Shown here piece by piece: positions 1 to 12,251 of a DNA stretch of 64,000 nt. Position 1 is the stretch's first letter. The number at the start of each line of letters is the position of its first letter. A program made the translations under genes and the position numbers. The notes under the pieces are model-generated. The model did not search any database. It was given only the letters and a program-made list of their open reading frames with translations, and was not told the DNA's origin. Source of the stretch: Isoetes taiwanensis (Eukaryota; Streptophyta; Lycopodiopsida; Isoetales; Isoetaceae); the NCBI GenBank assembly GCA_021234155.1, contig JAJEKV010000013.1, forward strand, positions 10,816,880-10,880,879, written 5' to 3'.

Positions 1-977
1 TGTTATGATTGATCTAATTTGTTCCAGTTTTTTGTCTTATATTACGTAAGGTGTTTGAGTGTACCTTGTTTCTTTGCTTATTTTCTACTCTTTAGCTCTT
101 AAATACCCTTTTGTCCTTCTTCTTCCATTCGTTCTTGGTAATTCAACGGTTTCCTTTTATCCGTGGATCATTCCCTTTATCCCGAATATCCTAGTTGTGC
201 CCTCTCGTCAGCGTAGTTATTGTTCTCCCAAGCACTCGACGCTTTAGTCGTTTCTATTTAGTTCCAAACGTTCCTCTGCATACTTGTTTGTTCTTTTCCT
301 CGATATGCATGCTCCTTCCCAGCCTTGAGTTCCTTTTGTCCGACATTAGCCATGTACATGGAAGCATCATCCATTATTAAGTCATATGCTTTTATGTTTT
401 TAGGTGTTTTTCTTGTCAATTATCGGGTTGAGTTCTTGTAGTTTGTCTTTAGTTCCTTGTTAGTTATTTTTAGATCTCTCATTTGCTCTCATTTAATCCC
501 ATTAGTACCTTTTGCATAGTGCCCTTTATGCCCCTGCATTTATTTGCCTTTTTCTCCATTATTTGTCTTATTTCTTTTATCCCATTGACTTTATTACTTC
601 ACTTAGTCCATCTTGTTGGTGCGAATTTACCACCTTTGCTTTTAATTTTGCTTTATTTGCGCTATTGTATCATGCTACTACCTCTAGATCGTATGGCTTA
701 TTCTACCTTTACAGTGTCTCCTCTTTATTTGCCTTAGTTCTCCTTTCCTTTGCGATTGTCCATATATTATATTCTTTGACCTTGTGTTAGTATCCCCTTT
801 TGCTCAATCAAATTTTGTGATTTCTTTTGTTTGCCCCTTGCCCCGATCTTTTCATCGTCTTTTTGCTCATCTTTTCCTTTTTCGCTTTTCCCTTCCTTTT
901 TTCTTCTCGTCTTAGTTTGCTCCATTCTTCTTTGAGGTAGATTCCTCTTCTATCGGCCAACTAGTTGTATCTTAGGA

Positions 978-1039
978 CCCATCCTAGGAATGCCACGATT
1001 CTATTGCGGTAGCAATAGAATCGACATTCCTTGGATGGG
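978..1039. repeat. 62-nt long hairpin (foldback)
   Basis: The outer arms 978-992 and 1025-1039 pair with one mismatch. The inner arms 996-1007 (CGATTCTATTGC) and 1012-1023 pair perfectly around a GGTA loop. The stem is about 27 bp in total with a 1-3-nt internal bulge. It could be a terminal structure of a mobile element or a small-RNA precursor-like fold; the sequence alone does not decide. Confidence 0.7.
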
Positions 1040-1604
1040 GATGTCATACCTTGCATCTCCTATTTATATCGCCTCCTGGCATTTCATTTCAGGCCATTCG
1101 GCATTCTCTTGAGCTCTTTTTCATTCTTCTTGTTTCTCGCTCCACAAGTTTCCCGCCCACCTCTCCCTCTATCATGTTTGACCTTGTTGGACATATCTAC
1201 GTCCGATTTTCCCTTTTATCATATTCTTTTATTGAGGTAGTTCCATTTTCTATTTAGTCAGTTAGTCATCTTTATGTCTGTCTATTTTCTATACTTCTTG
1301 TTCCACCTTGCGGACCTCATATCCTCTCTTTTTCTTTCTCTTGGGCCTCCAAAGTTTTCTCGCCTCCCCTCTCGCCTCTCATGCACCGGGCTTGTTTGTT
1401 GTATCGGTGGTTTTCGTGGTGTCCGTGGTTTGGTTACGATTCATCTTATGTTATATCCCCGTGGGCCTCCCATGTTTTGTGCATAGTCTCCTTTCTGTGG
1501 CTCAGAGCCCTCGTGGTCAGTGATTTATTATTCATTTTACTCAACGTGTTGTTCGGTTTATGTTGTGGTTCGCGGGGCGATCCGGCTTTGTTTGCATAGC
1601 CTTT

Positions 1605-2045
1605 TCTCAATGCGTTGTAGCCTTCGAGATAGTATTTGTTATTTTCTTCGATGGCGGTGTTTGCTTCCGAGGTAGCACTAAATCGATGCTATTTGCCGCA
1701 GCGGGTTGTTGCGCTAACGTTTTCCGATTGGTTGGTTGCTATTTCTTCCTCTGCGGGCGGCCCCGAGCCTCCGAAAGTGCTTTTTACATTCTTGATATTT
1801 TGGAACGTTCATCCTCCATGTTTTCATTTTTGATGTTCTTTGCAAGTTCAGATGTTCTTATGTTTCATTTTTCTCGCGGGCATTGTAGCCTCCGAGGCAT
1901 TCTCTTTTTTTTTCTCGGCGTGGCGATGTAGCCTCCGAGGCAAAAGACTAATCGGATATTTTTCTCCGCTGATGGTCATTCCGCTGACGGTTCTCGATTG
2001 GTCGGGTGTTGTTTCTTTTCCAAATATGGCCCCCGAGCCTCGGAC
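1605..2045 (+). repeat. Irregular repeats of TAGCCTCCGAGG and CCCCGAGCCTC
   Basis: The motif TAGCCTCCGAGGCA occurs at 1886-1899 and 1929-1942, with decayed forms near 1617 and 1663. A second motif, CCCCGAGCCTC preceded by GATTGGTYGG, occurs near 1720-1770 and 1990-2045. Spacing is irregular. This resembles a decayed minisatellite or LTR-internal repeat rather than coding sequence. Confidence 0.5.
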
Positions 2046-2689
2046 TTTATTAGATATTTGATACATTAATGCGCGCAAGGCGCTCTAACTCCTTGATGGG
2101 TCCTTTCTTCATCTTTGCCATTGCAGTTGATGTTGAGGTCTCTTGGTAATCGAGGTGGGGATCGGAAAGGGGGGCATCATCCCTGGGAGAAGTTTATCAC
2201 CCGTTTTCTCTTCCTTGTATAAACCGAAATTTAATGGATGAAACATCTTTTTTATCTTGTATTTCCTAGTTTCTTCATGCTCTCGATGATTGTCTAGTTT
2301 GAACATTTAAATTTCAAGTTCTTTCAAAGTTCTACCCCCAAAGAGGGGAATCAATTTGTACTCAACGATTTCACAAAGCTCAATGAGAATACCACTTCGG
2401 CCAACTAGTTGTATCTTAGGACCCATCCTAGGAATAAAAATATAACAAAGAAAGTTCACAAAAGGAAAATAATGTCAGCAACCGGAGATAATATATGGGC
2501 AGTGAAGGGCCCACAAAAAAAAAAAAAAGGAAAAAGTTGTAAATCAACAAAAGAACTTGCGCACCATTTTTTGCTTGATAACACAAAGGTTTTGCCAAAA
2601 ATAAGGGACTCAAGGAAGAAGAGGACTATGCCAATTCTGTACATCGACATTACACAGGTTTGGTTTCTGGGATATTTTTAAAGCCGTAT

Positions 2690-3245
2690 TAAGAAATGCT
2701 AAGTAATCTACGTTTTAAAATGTATTTGATCTTACATCGGAATAAAAATGTAAAGTAAGTTATGATAATGTTTTTCCTGTAGACTTTGTTATGCTAACAT
2801 TGTATATTGGTTAGCTTTTTTCGTAGCATATTATTTGTACATTGCTATGTAGATGTACTTCAACAAAAATCCCTCGCCGAAGATGTAAATAGGTTGGCAG
2901 CCGATTGTGTAAATTAATATGTTTTACATTGCGTTCGACATTAGAATCTCTTCTACGTGTAAATATATAATAGTGAACGTAATATAAGTTTGTGTTGACA
3001 CTTCTAAGTGACAAAAGATTCAATCATCGATTTGTAAATGTAAAGTTCTATTGGATGTAAGGTAAATGTAATTACCAGTCAAAAGATTAAATTATTGCAT
3101 ATGTAGATGTAAAAAAAAAAAATTTATCTAAATGTAAATGTAACTATCAGGTAGAAACTTTTATGTTGACCTAACTTTTACCACAACTTTGCTCGTGCTG
3201 AATGTAAATATAAATACACAAATGAAAATGAAAATGTAAATGTAG
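2690..3245. repeat. TGTAAATGTA-rich tract
   Basis: The motif TGTAAATGTA and near variants occur repeatedly in AT-rich DNA, densest at 3030-3245. The reverse complement (TACATTTACATT) is clustered at 13080-13290. The tract lies directly before the transposase-like relic, so it may be subterminal repeat of a DNA transposon; that link is inference. Confidence 0.5.
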
Positions 3246-3299
3246 AAGTGGCCAAGATATATTCTTATGGGATCCTGTTGATGTTTCATTTTCACTTCT

Positions 3300-4740
3300 A
3301 CAGGCTGAATTGTTTAAGGAATTCAAGAAATAACATCCAGATATTGATATTGGTCTTAGGCAATTTGAGTACCTAAAGTGCGACTGCATTTGAAAACTGA
3401 GAGAGAGGAATATATGTTGTTGTATAAAGCATGAATAGGCTGACCTTTACAATAAGGCCTTTAATGATATGAGAACCAAACTCCATCAGAACTGCAGCTG
3501 CAACTGTGAGATATGTGCCTGTTGACAATGGAGGCAAGTGCCAAACAAAGCTGGCAACTTTTCCAAATCTAAGTTCCATGTGGATGTCTATTGTCTGTGA
3601 CAAAGATGAGTTTCAGGAATGGCACAATTTGGAGTGCATCGAGAGGAAATGCAAGGAATATGGCACCAAAAAGATTGAATTGTGCCCCAGGTCCATCAAA
3701 TATTATGATAGCAGACTTGTTTAATCACTTGAAGCAGTTTATGCAGCATAACTTCAATGCACAATGACAAAGCAGACAATTCAATTGTGTATAAAGTCAT
3801 TTCGGGATGATGCTTTTTTGTGTGTGATTTTGCTGAAAACTATATTCTAAAGTCATTCAAGGAGGTCCAGTCCGAGCATTGGAGTCCCAAGCAGATCTCC
3901 ATTATGGATCATATAACAATGTTCAAGACTAAGAGAAAATCGAAGAAAACTACAGACTTTTTTGTTTCAAATGACACATGCCATGACAATCTCTTTGTTA
4001 GGCATGCATTCAAGCTGCACCTTGACTGGTTGAAAAAAAAATGGTGGTGAACACATCAAGCAGCATTAGGTATGGTCAGATGGTTGTGCTGCCCAATACA
4101 AATCAAGAAAAGCCTTTTACCAAGTAATCAAGTATGGTACTTTCAATATATTTTTAAATATTAGAAAGAAAATGGCATTGGTCTAAGTTCAACAGGTATC
4201 ACTGGGAAAATATAATTAGGATGTAATGGAATTTCTTTAGCTCAGGCCATGGAAAAAATACTCATGATGGGGAAGGAGCCATACTAAAGGAATGCCTGGC
4301 ATATTTGCAAGAGAAAAGGTGAACTAGATATTGATGGAGCTTCAGAAGCTGTAGCAGAGAAGGAATGGAATGTGGACAAGGTTTTTTGGGAGGTAAAAGA
4401 TGTTGAAGGAAGAAACCTTTCAATCTATTACCATTTCTAAAGAAACTTTAGAGTTTGGTGACACCTTTGCATCATTCATAAACCCTGATAATGGTGAAGA
4501 CATCCCTACTGGGGTTTGTGAAAAATCAGTTCATGTGCTCGACAAGTTATTGCAGCAAAATGCTTTGATAAACTAGATGACCACAAGAACAAATACAAGT
4601 TCATTGAGGGGGAAGATCATATTGGTGTCTCCAGAATCTGTCATTGGAGCATGTTTTCCAACGACCAAATTGGACTACAAGGTTAAAGAAGTACAACAGC
4701 ATGGAAAGTATCCAAGAAAATATACAACATGCTAATGTGT
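3300..4740 (+). pseudogene. Transposase-like protein relic, frameshifted
   Basis: Frame-switching translation of the plus strand gives a continuous degenerate protein. In order it holds a block with LRQFEYLKCDC and RNICCCIKHE, a Cys-rich block (NCSCNCEICA), a block with WHNLECIERKCKEYG and ELCPRS (to 3720), a segment with EVQSEHWSPKQISI (3820-4050), then FFVSNDTCHD, WSDGCAAQYKSR and FSSGHGKNTHDGEGA, ending near FIEGEDHIGVSRI. The paired signatures SDGxxxQYK and SHGKxxxDGxG recur in a family of transposon-associated proteins I know from plants and animals but cannot name precisely. The acidic residues would fit an RNase H-like catalytic core (inference). At least four frame changes and several stops make it non-functional. 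The longest open pieces are 3506-3724 and 3820-4050. Confidence 0.55.
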
Positions 4741-5750
4741 AGTCTACCAGAGATCGTTAATGTCTTGGAAGAAGCAAATTAATATAAAATAGTCAATGGG
4801 ACTGAAATTTGGGATCTATGATGTTTCAGAAAATATGGGAGCATAGGAGAAAGACAGTGTTCAGAAAGTTAATAAAGAGAATTTTTTGACAGATATCATG
4901 TCCTTGGAAGGCACATATCTGCAATGGATGAATGACTGTTTTTTACAGGGCCTTTTTGGGTTGCCCCTGGGCAAACCCTTGTTTATGTGGGTTTGTGGCA
5001 TATCCAGGTATATTCTGGCATATGCCTAGAATATCCTCGTGACTGCTAAAAACTGGTTGTTGCCAGTAAATGTTAGGTCAGACTTGTTGCGGGTTGGGGC
5101 TGTTGGAACCGCCTAACCGGAATGAAATAGAACCGATCCAATCAACTGAAGATTAAGCAGGCATTCAGACATAAATGCGGACTTGATTTCTGGATAAGCT
5201 CCCCAATCAAATGCAAAGTCGGATTTGATGAAGAAAGAAATAGGATCCAAAAATATGGAGAAATTTGTTATGAACAGGCAATAGAACTCAAATGCATAGA
5301 TTTGGGTCAGATTTAGAGGGTTTTAAGCAGAACCCAAATCGTTTATAGAATCAAAACAGAAAATTCGATGAAAAAACGAATTTATGGGCATGCATGCATG
5401 AGGTGTGGATGGGGATTTGCATTTTTGGCCACGTCTGGAAACTTAGTGATGTCTCTAGAGGAGCTTGATGGAATTGCCCATGCCATTTGGAACTATTTGT
5501 TCCAGTCTCTGTAGCCAAAGGTGCATGACCCTTTTGATCAGGTTCGAATCAAAATTCATTTTTAATTTTCCACATATTTGCCTTATGTTTCTTTTTATTC
5601 GTGTTTATATTCTTACAGGAAGCTTTGGATAGTTGAAGCTAACACCTAAACTGAAGCCAAAGAGCTTCTACTCTCCAGGTAATTTTTGTGGCCCTGTTTC
5701 TTTCTCTGCATGTTTTGCCACTACTTAAATAGACATTCTTTTGATTTATT
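4741..5750. other. No gene seen
   Basis: AT-rich DNA with stops in all frames. There is no recognisable domain, repeat or RNA. It may include more of the decayed transposon downstream of the preceding relic. Confidence 0.5.
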
Positions 5751-5753
5751 CCA

Positions 5754-6375
5754 TGAGATAGGCTCGTTGCTGGCACATGCTGCTACTTGAAGAAAGCTGC
5801 TTAAAAACAGATGTTAGAATGCTTGGCTTTTTTGTTGCATTGTTTCTTTGTTGCTTTACGTTGTTGTTGTATGAATGCATTTTTGTGATTAGCATGTCAA
5901 AAGAGGAGCAAGGCACTTTCATTCACACTTTCTTGCTCTCACAGCCATGCTCAAATCCCAAGCGGAATTGCAAAAGCAGACAAAGTATATATGCCTTTAC
6001 TCATGTTGGATGCTTTGTAACTGTGAGTCCAAGGTCACCTATATTGATCACCTTCAATGGTTGGGATGCGAATACAATCTTCACTGATCTTAGCAAAAGA
6101 TCCTTGAAATTCTAAGTGGCTTGGTTATGAGCATGGAGAATATTGTCCAGAATTAGTGTTTTATCAACAATGAATCATGTGCTTATTTTCAATTGATGTT
6201 GATGGAGACAGAGCACTAGTGCTATTGGATGCCTACAAGTAATGTTCCTCATCTCACCCCAATCGCGACTTACAATAGCCTTGTGTAGTTATTTGTCTTT
6301 TTTGAGATAGGCTCATTGTTGGCACGCTGGGCCGCTACTTGAAGAAAGCTTGGCTTTTGTTGCATTGTTTCTATG
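5754..6375 (+). repeat. Direct repeat pair about 550 bp apart
   Basis: Segment 5754-5850 (TGAGATAGGCTCGTTG, then a CTACTTGAAGAAAGCT core, ending TTGCATTGTTTCTTTG) recurs with a small deletion at 6303-6375. A 112-codon open frame at 5777-6115 begins inside the first copy. It has a hydrophobic stretch but no recognised domain, and I do not call it a gene. Confidence 0.6.
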
Positions 6376-6849
6376 TTTCTTCTCAAATGCCTTCTACTGG
6401 CATTTAGAATTTTAGAGGCAAAATTGCAGCAGAGATAGACACTGCAACAAGAATTACTAGGCCCACCTGGAACAAGCCTACTTTTAGAGAAGAAATACAA
6501 AGTAGAACAAATATGAATTCTTCATTTAAATAATTTGAGGATATGGACTTAGGAGGACATAAGATCACATGCAATGTCCTTGGGTGTATTGAAGGCATGA
6601 AATGACAATAGAGCCTTACAACAAGGCTGAAGTTATACATAACCCGATTATGACGGATCGAATATAATTTGATGCCATCGTTGACAATCAACTAGTTGGA
6701 ATGTGTGCTAAATATCACATCTTGGAGGCCTCTCACAAAATCCTTGAGAACCTTCATGTTTGGAACTTAACTCCATGGAATGGAGCAACCGCAACATTCC
6801 AAAGCAATACAATACAATCTGAAGAGGAGGCACACAATCTTTGAGAACT

Positions 6850-7060
6850 TTCATGTAAAGTTGCATAACTCATGCAATGCAGCAATTGCAAGAGTTATCC
6901 CCATGCTTCAAGGGCATGCAACAAGAAGGCACAAATGCCGGATGATAGCTATGTGTTGGGAGTCATGGTATTCATGGAGCCTATGGTTTTCTACCTAGAA
7001 GGAAAGTATTATGAAAATGCTAAAGCTCGGCGTGAAATCGATTATAAAGTATGATGAAGC
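6850..7060 (+). pseudogene. Possible PPR-like fragment
   Basis: Around 6910-6990 a frame-switched reading gives CFKGMQQEGT followed by DDSYVLGVM. This resembles the end of one pentatricopeptide motif and the start of the next (MxxEGxxPDDxTYxxxL). It needs a frameshift and lacks neighbouring motifs, so the assignment is weak. A clearer PPR relic lies near 23.7 kb. Confidence 0.22.
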
Positions 7061-10000
7061 TAATAAAGAATAGTGTGTCTTTGATAATAAGACTTTGCAA
7101 ATGCATGTAGGGTTTCAGCTTGTTAGGCCTTATACTTACTTCCTACCGATTCTTATTGTAAATGTAGACGTTCTAGTTTGGAAGTTTGATCCGCCATGTT
7201 CATCCCATCGGGCAATTTTACAGAGTCCGCTTTTTAGTTCCAAAAGCTTATGCAAATCAAGTAAGATTATAGATGCTTGCAAAAGCTAGTCAAGTATATG
7301 AAACCGTGGATTGAGACCTAATGTCATTGTCTATATTGTGCCGACAGATGGGTTTTGCATGGCGTGAAGATGTTGTGGACATTTTTGAAAAATGGGCAAA
7401 GGGAAGCCCGTTTCCTTAACGTTGTGATTGATTGACTATGCAAGGATTGGAAGTTAACCGAGGCATAGGAGCTAACGAAAAGAGATGTCAACGCAGTAAC
7501 TTACTAAACTTTTGTGTTTTAACCCCAATGACCATTAGAGGTTTGATTTCGTTCTTTTCTATTTCGATTATGATTGGATTTGCTGCCATGCTGGATGTTA
7601 TCAGACCAATGTGAAATATATCCGCCATTCTATTCGATTGTTCCTGTGGCCTTAGCCAACAGGTATTCTTGATCCATAAAAATGTTATAAGTAAATGTAG
7701 TTGGTGCTTTGCTTTTGCTTACGTTGCATTTTCTCGACTACAATCTCCAAGTATTTGAAGCACAGCCTGCGGATTTGATGCATATGGTCAAATCCCGATT
7801 TGATGCATATGGCCAAATACCTTGAATGAATGTGAGCACTAGATTGCTTGATATAAATAGGAATGATTTACTGCATTAATCCATTAATGGAAAAATGATT
7901 GATGGACAGTCTTTGCCTGTTTTTTAAGATCTTAGTAACTGGTATTTCTTACTCTTTTTCTTTTCTATGACATCAAGCGCCTTTAAATTGGCTAAAGGTA
8001 GAATCTCTGACTAGTTTATTCTATGCTTTAATCTAATAAATTTTTAATCGACCTTGGAAATATAAATGGACGTGAATCTTCTGAGGGCTTGGATAAAATT
8101 TTGGCCGAGATTAGACATTAATAATTGATGGTCTAGACCGTCAATTATAACCACCTCTTGAGATGTCGAAGAATGTTAAAAGCAGCGATGAAGTGGCATG
8201 ATGAATCGGGATGTGCCAAACATTTGCTATTTTTTTCTTCCACTGCCATTGAATCTGGCAAGAAGAATAAAAGTCTGGCTAGTGAACGTGAAAAGATTGT
8301 GGCCGATATCGTTCTAGAGAGCAGAGGTCATTGGCACTGAGCCCAAACTTCCAAATTTGCAAATCCAGCTCTGAGCATGGAGTTTCTATCGTTCACAATC
8401 ACAGAGCTGCTAGGTTTCGGGTCAATTCTTAAAATTGAATTGGTTCTTGCTTCTAAGAAGGTTGGAAACAATTGCCCACATTTTTGTTCATCCGATCTTA
8501 TACCGAAATCTGGCTGTGGACGAAGCTACTTGGTTTGTGTCAATGTTCCGATTGTGACATCAGAGTTTTCACTGGAGCGATCATGCAAGTAAAGTTTTAG
8601 CATAGGCAAAGCATTTCTTTTTCCAAGTTTTTATGGTCTAATATAAAAGCTGCGGAGCTTAGCTTCATAGAATCTGAGGTTAGGGTAGCCACCTGACTTA
8701 AGTGAGAGCATTTGCAGCAGCCATGAGGTAGCAGCAGAAGACTGCTTTGCAACTTTGCAACTGCAGGGTTCAAGCTCTTTCTATCATTTACTTTCGTCGT
8801 TTATAGATCCGCGGGAGTATAGGCCATCTTGGAAACGGGGTTGTATGACCCTGGCCCTTCGGATTTCTCCTTCTGGAGCCCAGATCTTCTGCAAGGTTCT
8901 TTGGAGCTCATGGTCTTTGCCAAAGGTATTGAATGCTTGGTCTGGCTATAGTGCAGCTACTTATTTCGCTGGGTCATCCCTGTGCAAGAATTTGTGGCTC
9001 GCCTTCTGAAGTTGAGGTGTGGATTATATTTTATTTAAAGAATTTGCATTGGCAAGTGTATGAACTATATTATTACGCAAATGAATGCAAACCTGTTGCA
9101 ACCATATTATTGCTAGACCAGCTATCAGGATTGCAGTACATGGAATGTTTATTTAACACTGACACCTATTATGTTGTTGTTTATAGCTAATGAAAGTTTG
9201 ATATAAAACATGAAGAGGGTTGACAAAACATCTATAGATCTGACGCCGTTTTGAATTACGAAACAGATTTATCTCAAATGTGGCATTGGAGCATTTTTCA
9301 AAAGAAAAATGGGGATAGTGCAAGTTTGTCTACGTATTCCTTGAATTGGAACTTACATAGCTGTTGCTCCATTCCAGAAGTGGCAGGAAAGTGGTCATTG
9401 AAAAGAGGAATTGCAGACGGTGATCTTCAAATGCAATACCAAAACATGCCATAAAGGTTCGCAGAAAAACAAAAGTGAAAGAAATTCTTGAGAGAAGTGA
9501 ATGTATTGGGGCAGAGATCCAAGTACGAGGGACTCTTCATGATATTTTTGCAAAATGTTACATGTAATGACAATGAATAGTGGATTACACTTCACATCGC
9601 TTGAAGCTTTCCAAGAAGTTTCTCAAAGATGGATTCTCTTATATTTTAAGAGAATTTAGAATCCTCATCGATCAATAATTCAGTTTCACTCACGACCTTG
9701 CCTACTAAGGCGATGGTCATTTATTAATAAATTCAACCAGATAGTTCAAAGAACTTCCTTTATGCTAACATTCGCTATGTGTATCTTCGTCTAACACTGA
9801 AAGAAACAAAGACTAATGCTTTTGTGCACATAACTTGGTAAAAGTATAGTAAACACTCATCAAAATTTATTAAAGTTCCAACCATGCAATTTCATGTACA
9901 AGTTAGTTATTGTTTGCCATTGTACTATTACTTCTTTATTGTTGCTTCTTTATCATCATACTCTTTGTAAAAGAGTGCCTTATTTAACAACCAGCATAAA

Positions 10001-11100
10001 CGAGTGTCATGTTTAAACCAGCATTAAATTAGAAAAACTCCGTGTATTTTTTCCTCAATATGGCTTTAACATAACAACAACGAAAAAGATTGCTAAGTCC
10101 ACAAAAACCACGGCTACTTTTTTTGGTCCAAAATATGACCGTGGTTGAGAAATAAGGCAAATCTGACAAAAGTTTATTGATGCAATAGACATCAGTCTCA
10201 TATGGTCCTTATATAATAAGGGACTTGTATATTATATAACTATGATCATGATGCTATCACACTACCATTTATTAGGTTATTATGCTAGACAGTTAATGAA
10301 TGAGCAACTCGTTTTTCATCTAGATGTTGAAGGGAGTTTTGCATTTGTTTGATAAAAGCTTTCCACTTATGCAATGATTGATTTAGTTTAAGCCTCCACA
10401 ACTTTGGTTTAGATCTATATGCTCCCCTTTAAACTTCTAGTTCCTGAGTTGCATAGCAAGCCATCGCTTGTGTTGTGCAATGTTACGAATTTTAATTAAG
10501 CTACAAGTTTCACCTTTGAAACCATTTAATAATGCATGAATGTAGATCCTTAAATGATGGTAAGATGCAGCTTCTGAGGTAACTTACTAAAAGACATCAC
10601 TTTTGTTCTCATGTGTGATAGTTGGATCATAAAATAAGCCCTGGAATAAGTCCTAGAATATATCAAATCAAAGATGGAGGAATTTACACCTCACACATCT
10701 ATATATCACAACACTTCCCACACAGCATCAAATACGTATGGGGATATCTTCCAATGGCAAGTAAATGTTGCAAGCATTGTTTTGGCATAGAATGTGTAGA
10801 ATGTTTTGGAAAGAGAAAGAAAGACCATTCCACAATATATTCCTGCAATTCCTACAACTCTAACACAGAGCGGCGTACAGAACAAATGCAGCACAACAGA
10901 TTACAGGGAAGATGTCCACGATTGCTGAAGGATGATTTAGGTATTACATGAATGTAGGGGACCTATGAACTGATTGTAAGAACATGATAGGTGTCTACTT
11001 TAATTTAAATATAGATTGTGAAAAAATGACTTTACGGTTTTATTTAGGCCACTTCACCCTCAAGAAACTGGAGGGCAACCCTCCGTGCGCAGCACCTTGT
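7061..11100. other. Anonymous AT-rich DNA, no supported gene
   Basis: Short open frames occur on both strands (for example 8158-8340, 8377-8592 and 10622-10951). None shows a recognisable domain, a splice-consistent extension or a repeated motif. Degenerate duplication is visible near 7780-7810 (TTTGATGCATATGG twice). This may be intergenic DNA or unrecognised old elements. Confidence 0.5.
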
Positions 11101-11104
11101 TTTT

Positions 11105-11610
11105 TTTCTTTTTATGAACGTGAACCTTTATTATTCAAAAGAATACAAAGAGTACATGGGAGTCTCAAACCCAGTGGATAAGATGTCCACTAGAGCAACA
11201 CTACCCACCACATACATAACACAGAAGGGAAAACAAATTACCAAGAGCACAACTGGCAATGAGTAAGTCTGAATCTGAAGATATCGCTTCCAAATGATAC
11301 TCTTGACGTCATCCTTTAAGGAAGAACACTTATACGCCTTTATAATGTGACTATGAGCATCGTTAAGCACCTGCGTATCTGAAAAGACCTGTCCCTTGAA
11401 GATGAGGAGATTTTATCTCTTCCAGATGGACCAGACGATCCAAGCAGATGAGAAGTGGAAAGCCCTCTTTGCCAACTTGTCCCAAGAACTAGGATAGACT
11501 GACAATAGGACATGCTGACTATTCAAGTCACAATGGAAAGGCTCAAAAGCCACTGCCAAGCAAGTCGAACATGGTGACACAAGAAAAAGTAGTAACCATT
11601 GTCTCATTCC
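11105..11610 (-). mobile_element. LINE 3' end (post-RT domain), truncated
   Basis: Two adjoining minus-strand frames (11607-11413, then 11370-11131) read WDKLAKRAFHFSSAWIVWSI, then DAHSHIIKAYKC. This resembles the C-terminal region that follows the zinc-binding domain of plant L1-type LINE ORF2 (W...WxxWxxRN pattern). The frame is broken once. The minus strand ends in an A-rich run at 11098-11115, as expected for an L1 tail. No reverse transcriptase is left upstream, so this is a 5'-truncated insertion. Confidence 0.5.
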
Positions 11611-11921
11611 TCTGCATGCAAAGAGGGTAGATCACAAAGACTTTGGACGAAATCTATGAACAACAATGTTTACCCGCACACATCTATGAATGATCTACCA
11701 TCATAAGGTAGATAGCTTCGGATGTGCATTTCCTTTGGCTCTCCATCCATTAATCCACTCCTCCCATGGGCATTATTCTATTCACTTTCTCCATATTCTA
11801 ATGCATCTCCTTTCCCAAAGGGTTGCTAGCGGGAGACTGTACACACTTTATTTCAGTTCCATCCGATAGCCCACACAGATTCTACAGCCAGTTGTTGGTG
11901 GATCCCTTTGGGTGCGGCTAG

Positions 11922-12251
11922 GTGGATCGTCCCCTAGTCTCTTCTATCCATCCATTGACGCAGCGTCGGTGGCGAGCAGCCGATGTGCTCACAGTATCTG
12001 CATGGTATAATGAGACAAGATTGGTGACGTGGAATGAGTTCAAATTGAAGTACCTCCTCCTTCGTTGGGACCGTGGTATTTGGGAAAAAATAGCTGCTAC
12101 TCTTCCTCCTCATCCACAAGATGTGGCTCCCCAACTCTGGGTGGTTCAGGGCAGTGTCAAGGAGGACTACTTGGTGCACTCGATGTACGTGGTCCTGCTT
12201 CATCCTGAAGTTATTGCCTCCATCTCCAAAGTGGCCTTTAGTTATCCCTGA
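11922..12251 (+). other. 110-codon open frame, possibly retroelement-derived
   Basis: A clean plus-strand frame contains TQRRWRAADVLTVSAWYNET and WDRGIWEKIAATLPPHPQD. The spacing of Trp residues and the IAATLP ending recall the linker between reverse transcriptase and zinc-binding domain in plant LINEs, but no diagnostic residue confirms it. The next 50 bases bring stops and AT-rich sequence. An unrelated chance ORF is possible. Confidence 0.3.

Larger units (their letters stand above)
1..2397. other. T-rich repeat-derived DNA, no supported gene
   Basis: The plus strand is strongly pyrimidine-rich and open in several frames at once, which is why many overlapping short ORFs occur. None of their translations shows a domain, and the same stretch is open in two or three frames, so base composition explains them. 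The second half (1600-2050) carries repeated GC-rich motifs listed separately. The composition suggests old LTR or untranslated retroelement sequence; that is inference. Confidence 0.6.
954..2435 (+). repeat. 38-bp exact direct repeat pair
   Basis: An identical 38-bp sequence beginning CGGCCAACTAGTTG and ending CATCCTAGGAAT lies at 954-991 and again at 2398-2435. The first copy forms one arm of a long hairpin (978-1039); the second runs straight into AT-rich DNA. Perfect identity over 38 bp inside otherwise decayed sequence suggests the ends of one mobile unit or a recent copy. No duplicated target site could be assigned. Confidence 0.8.
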
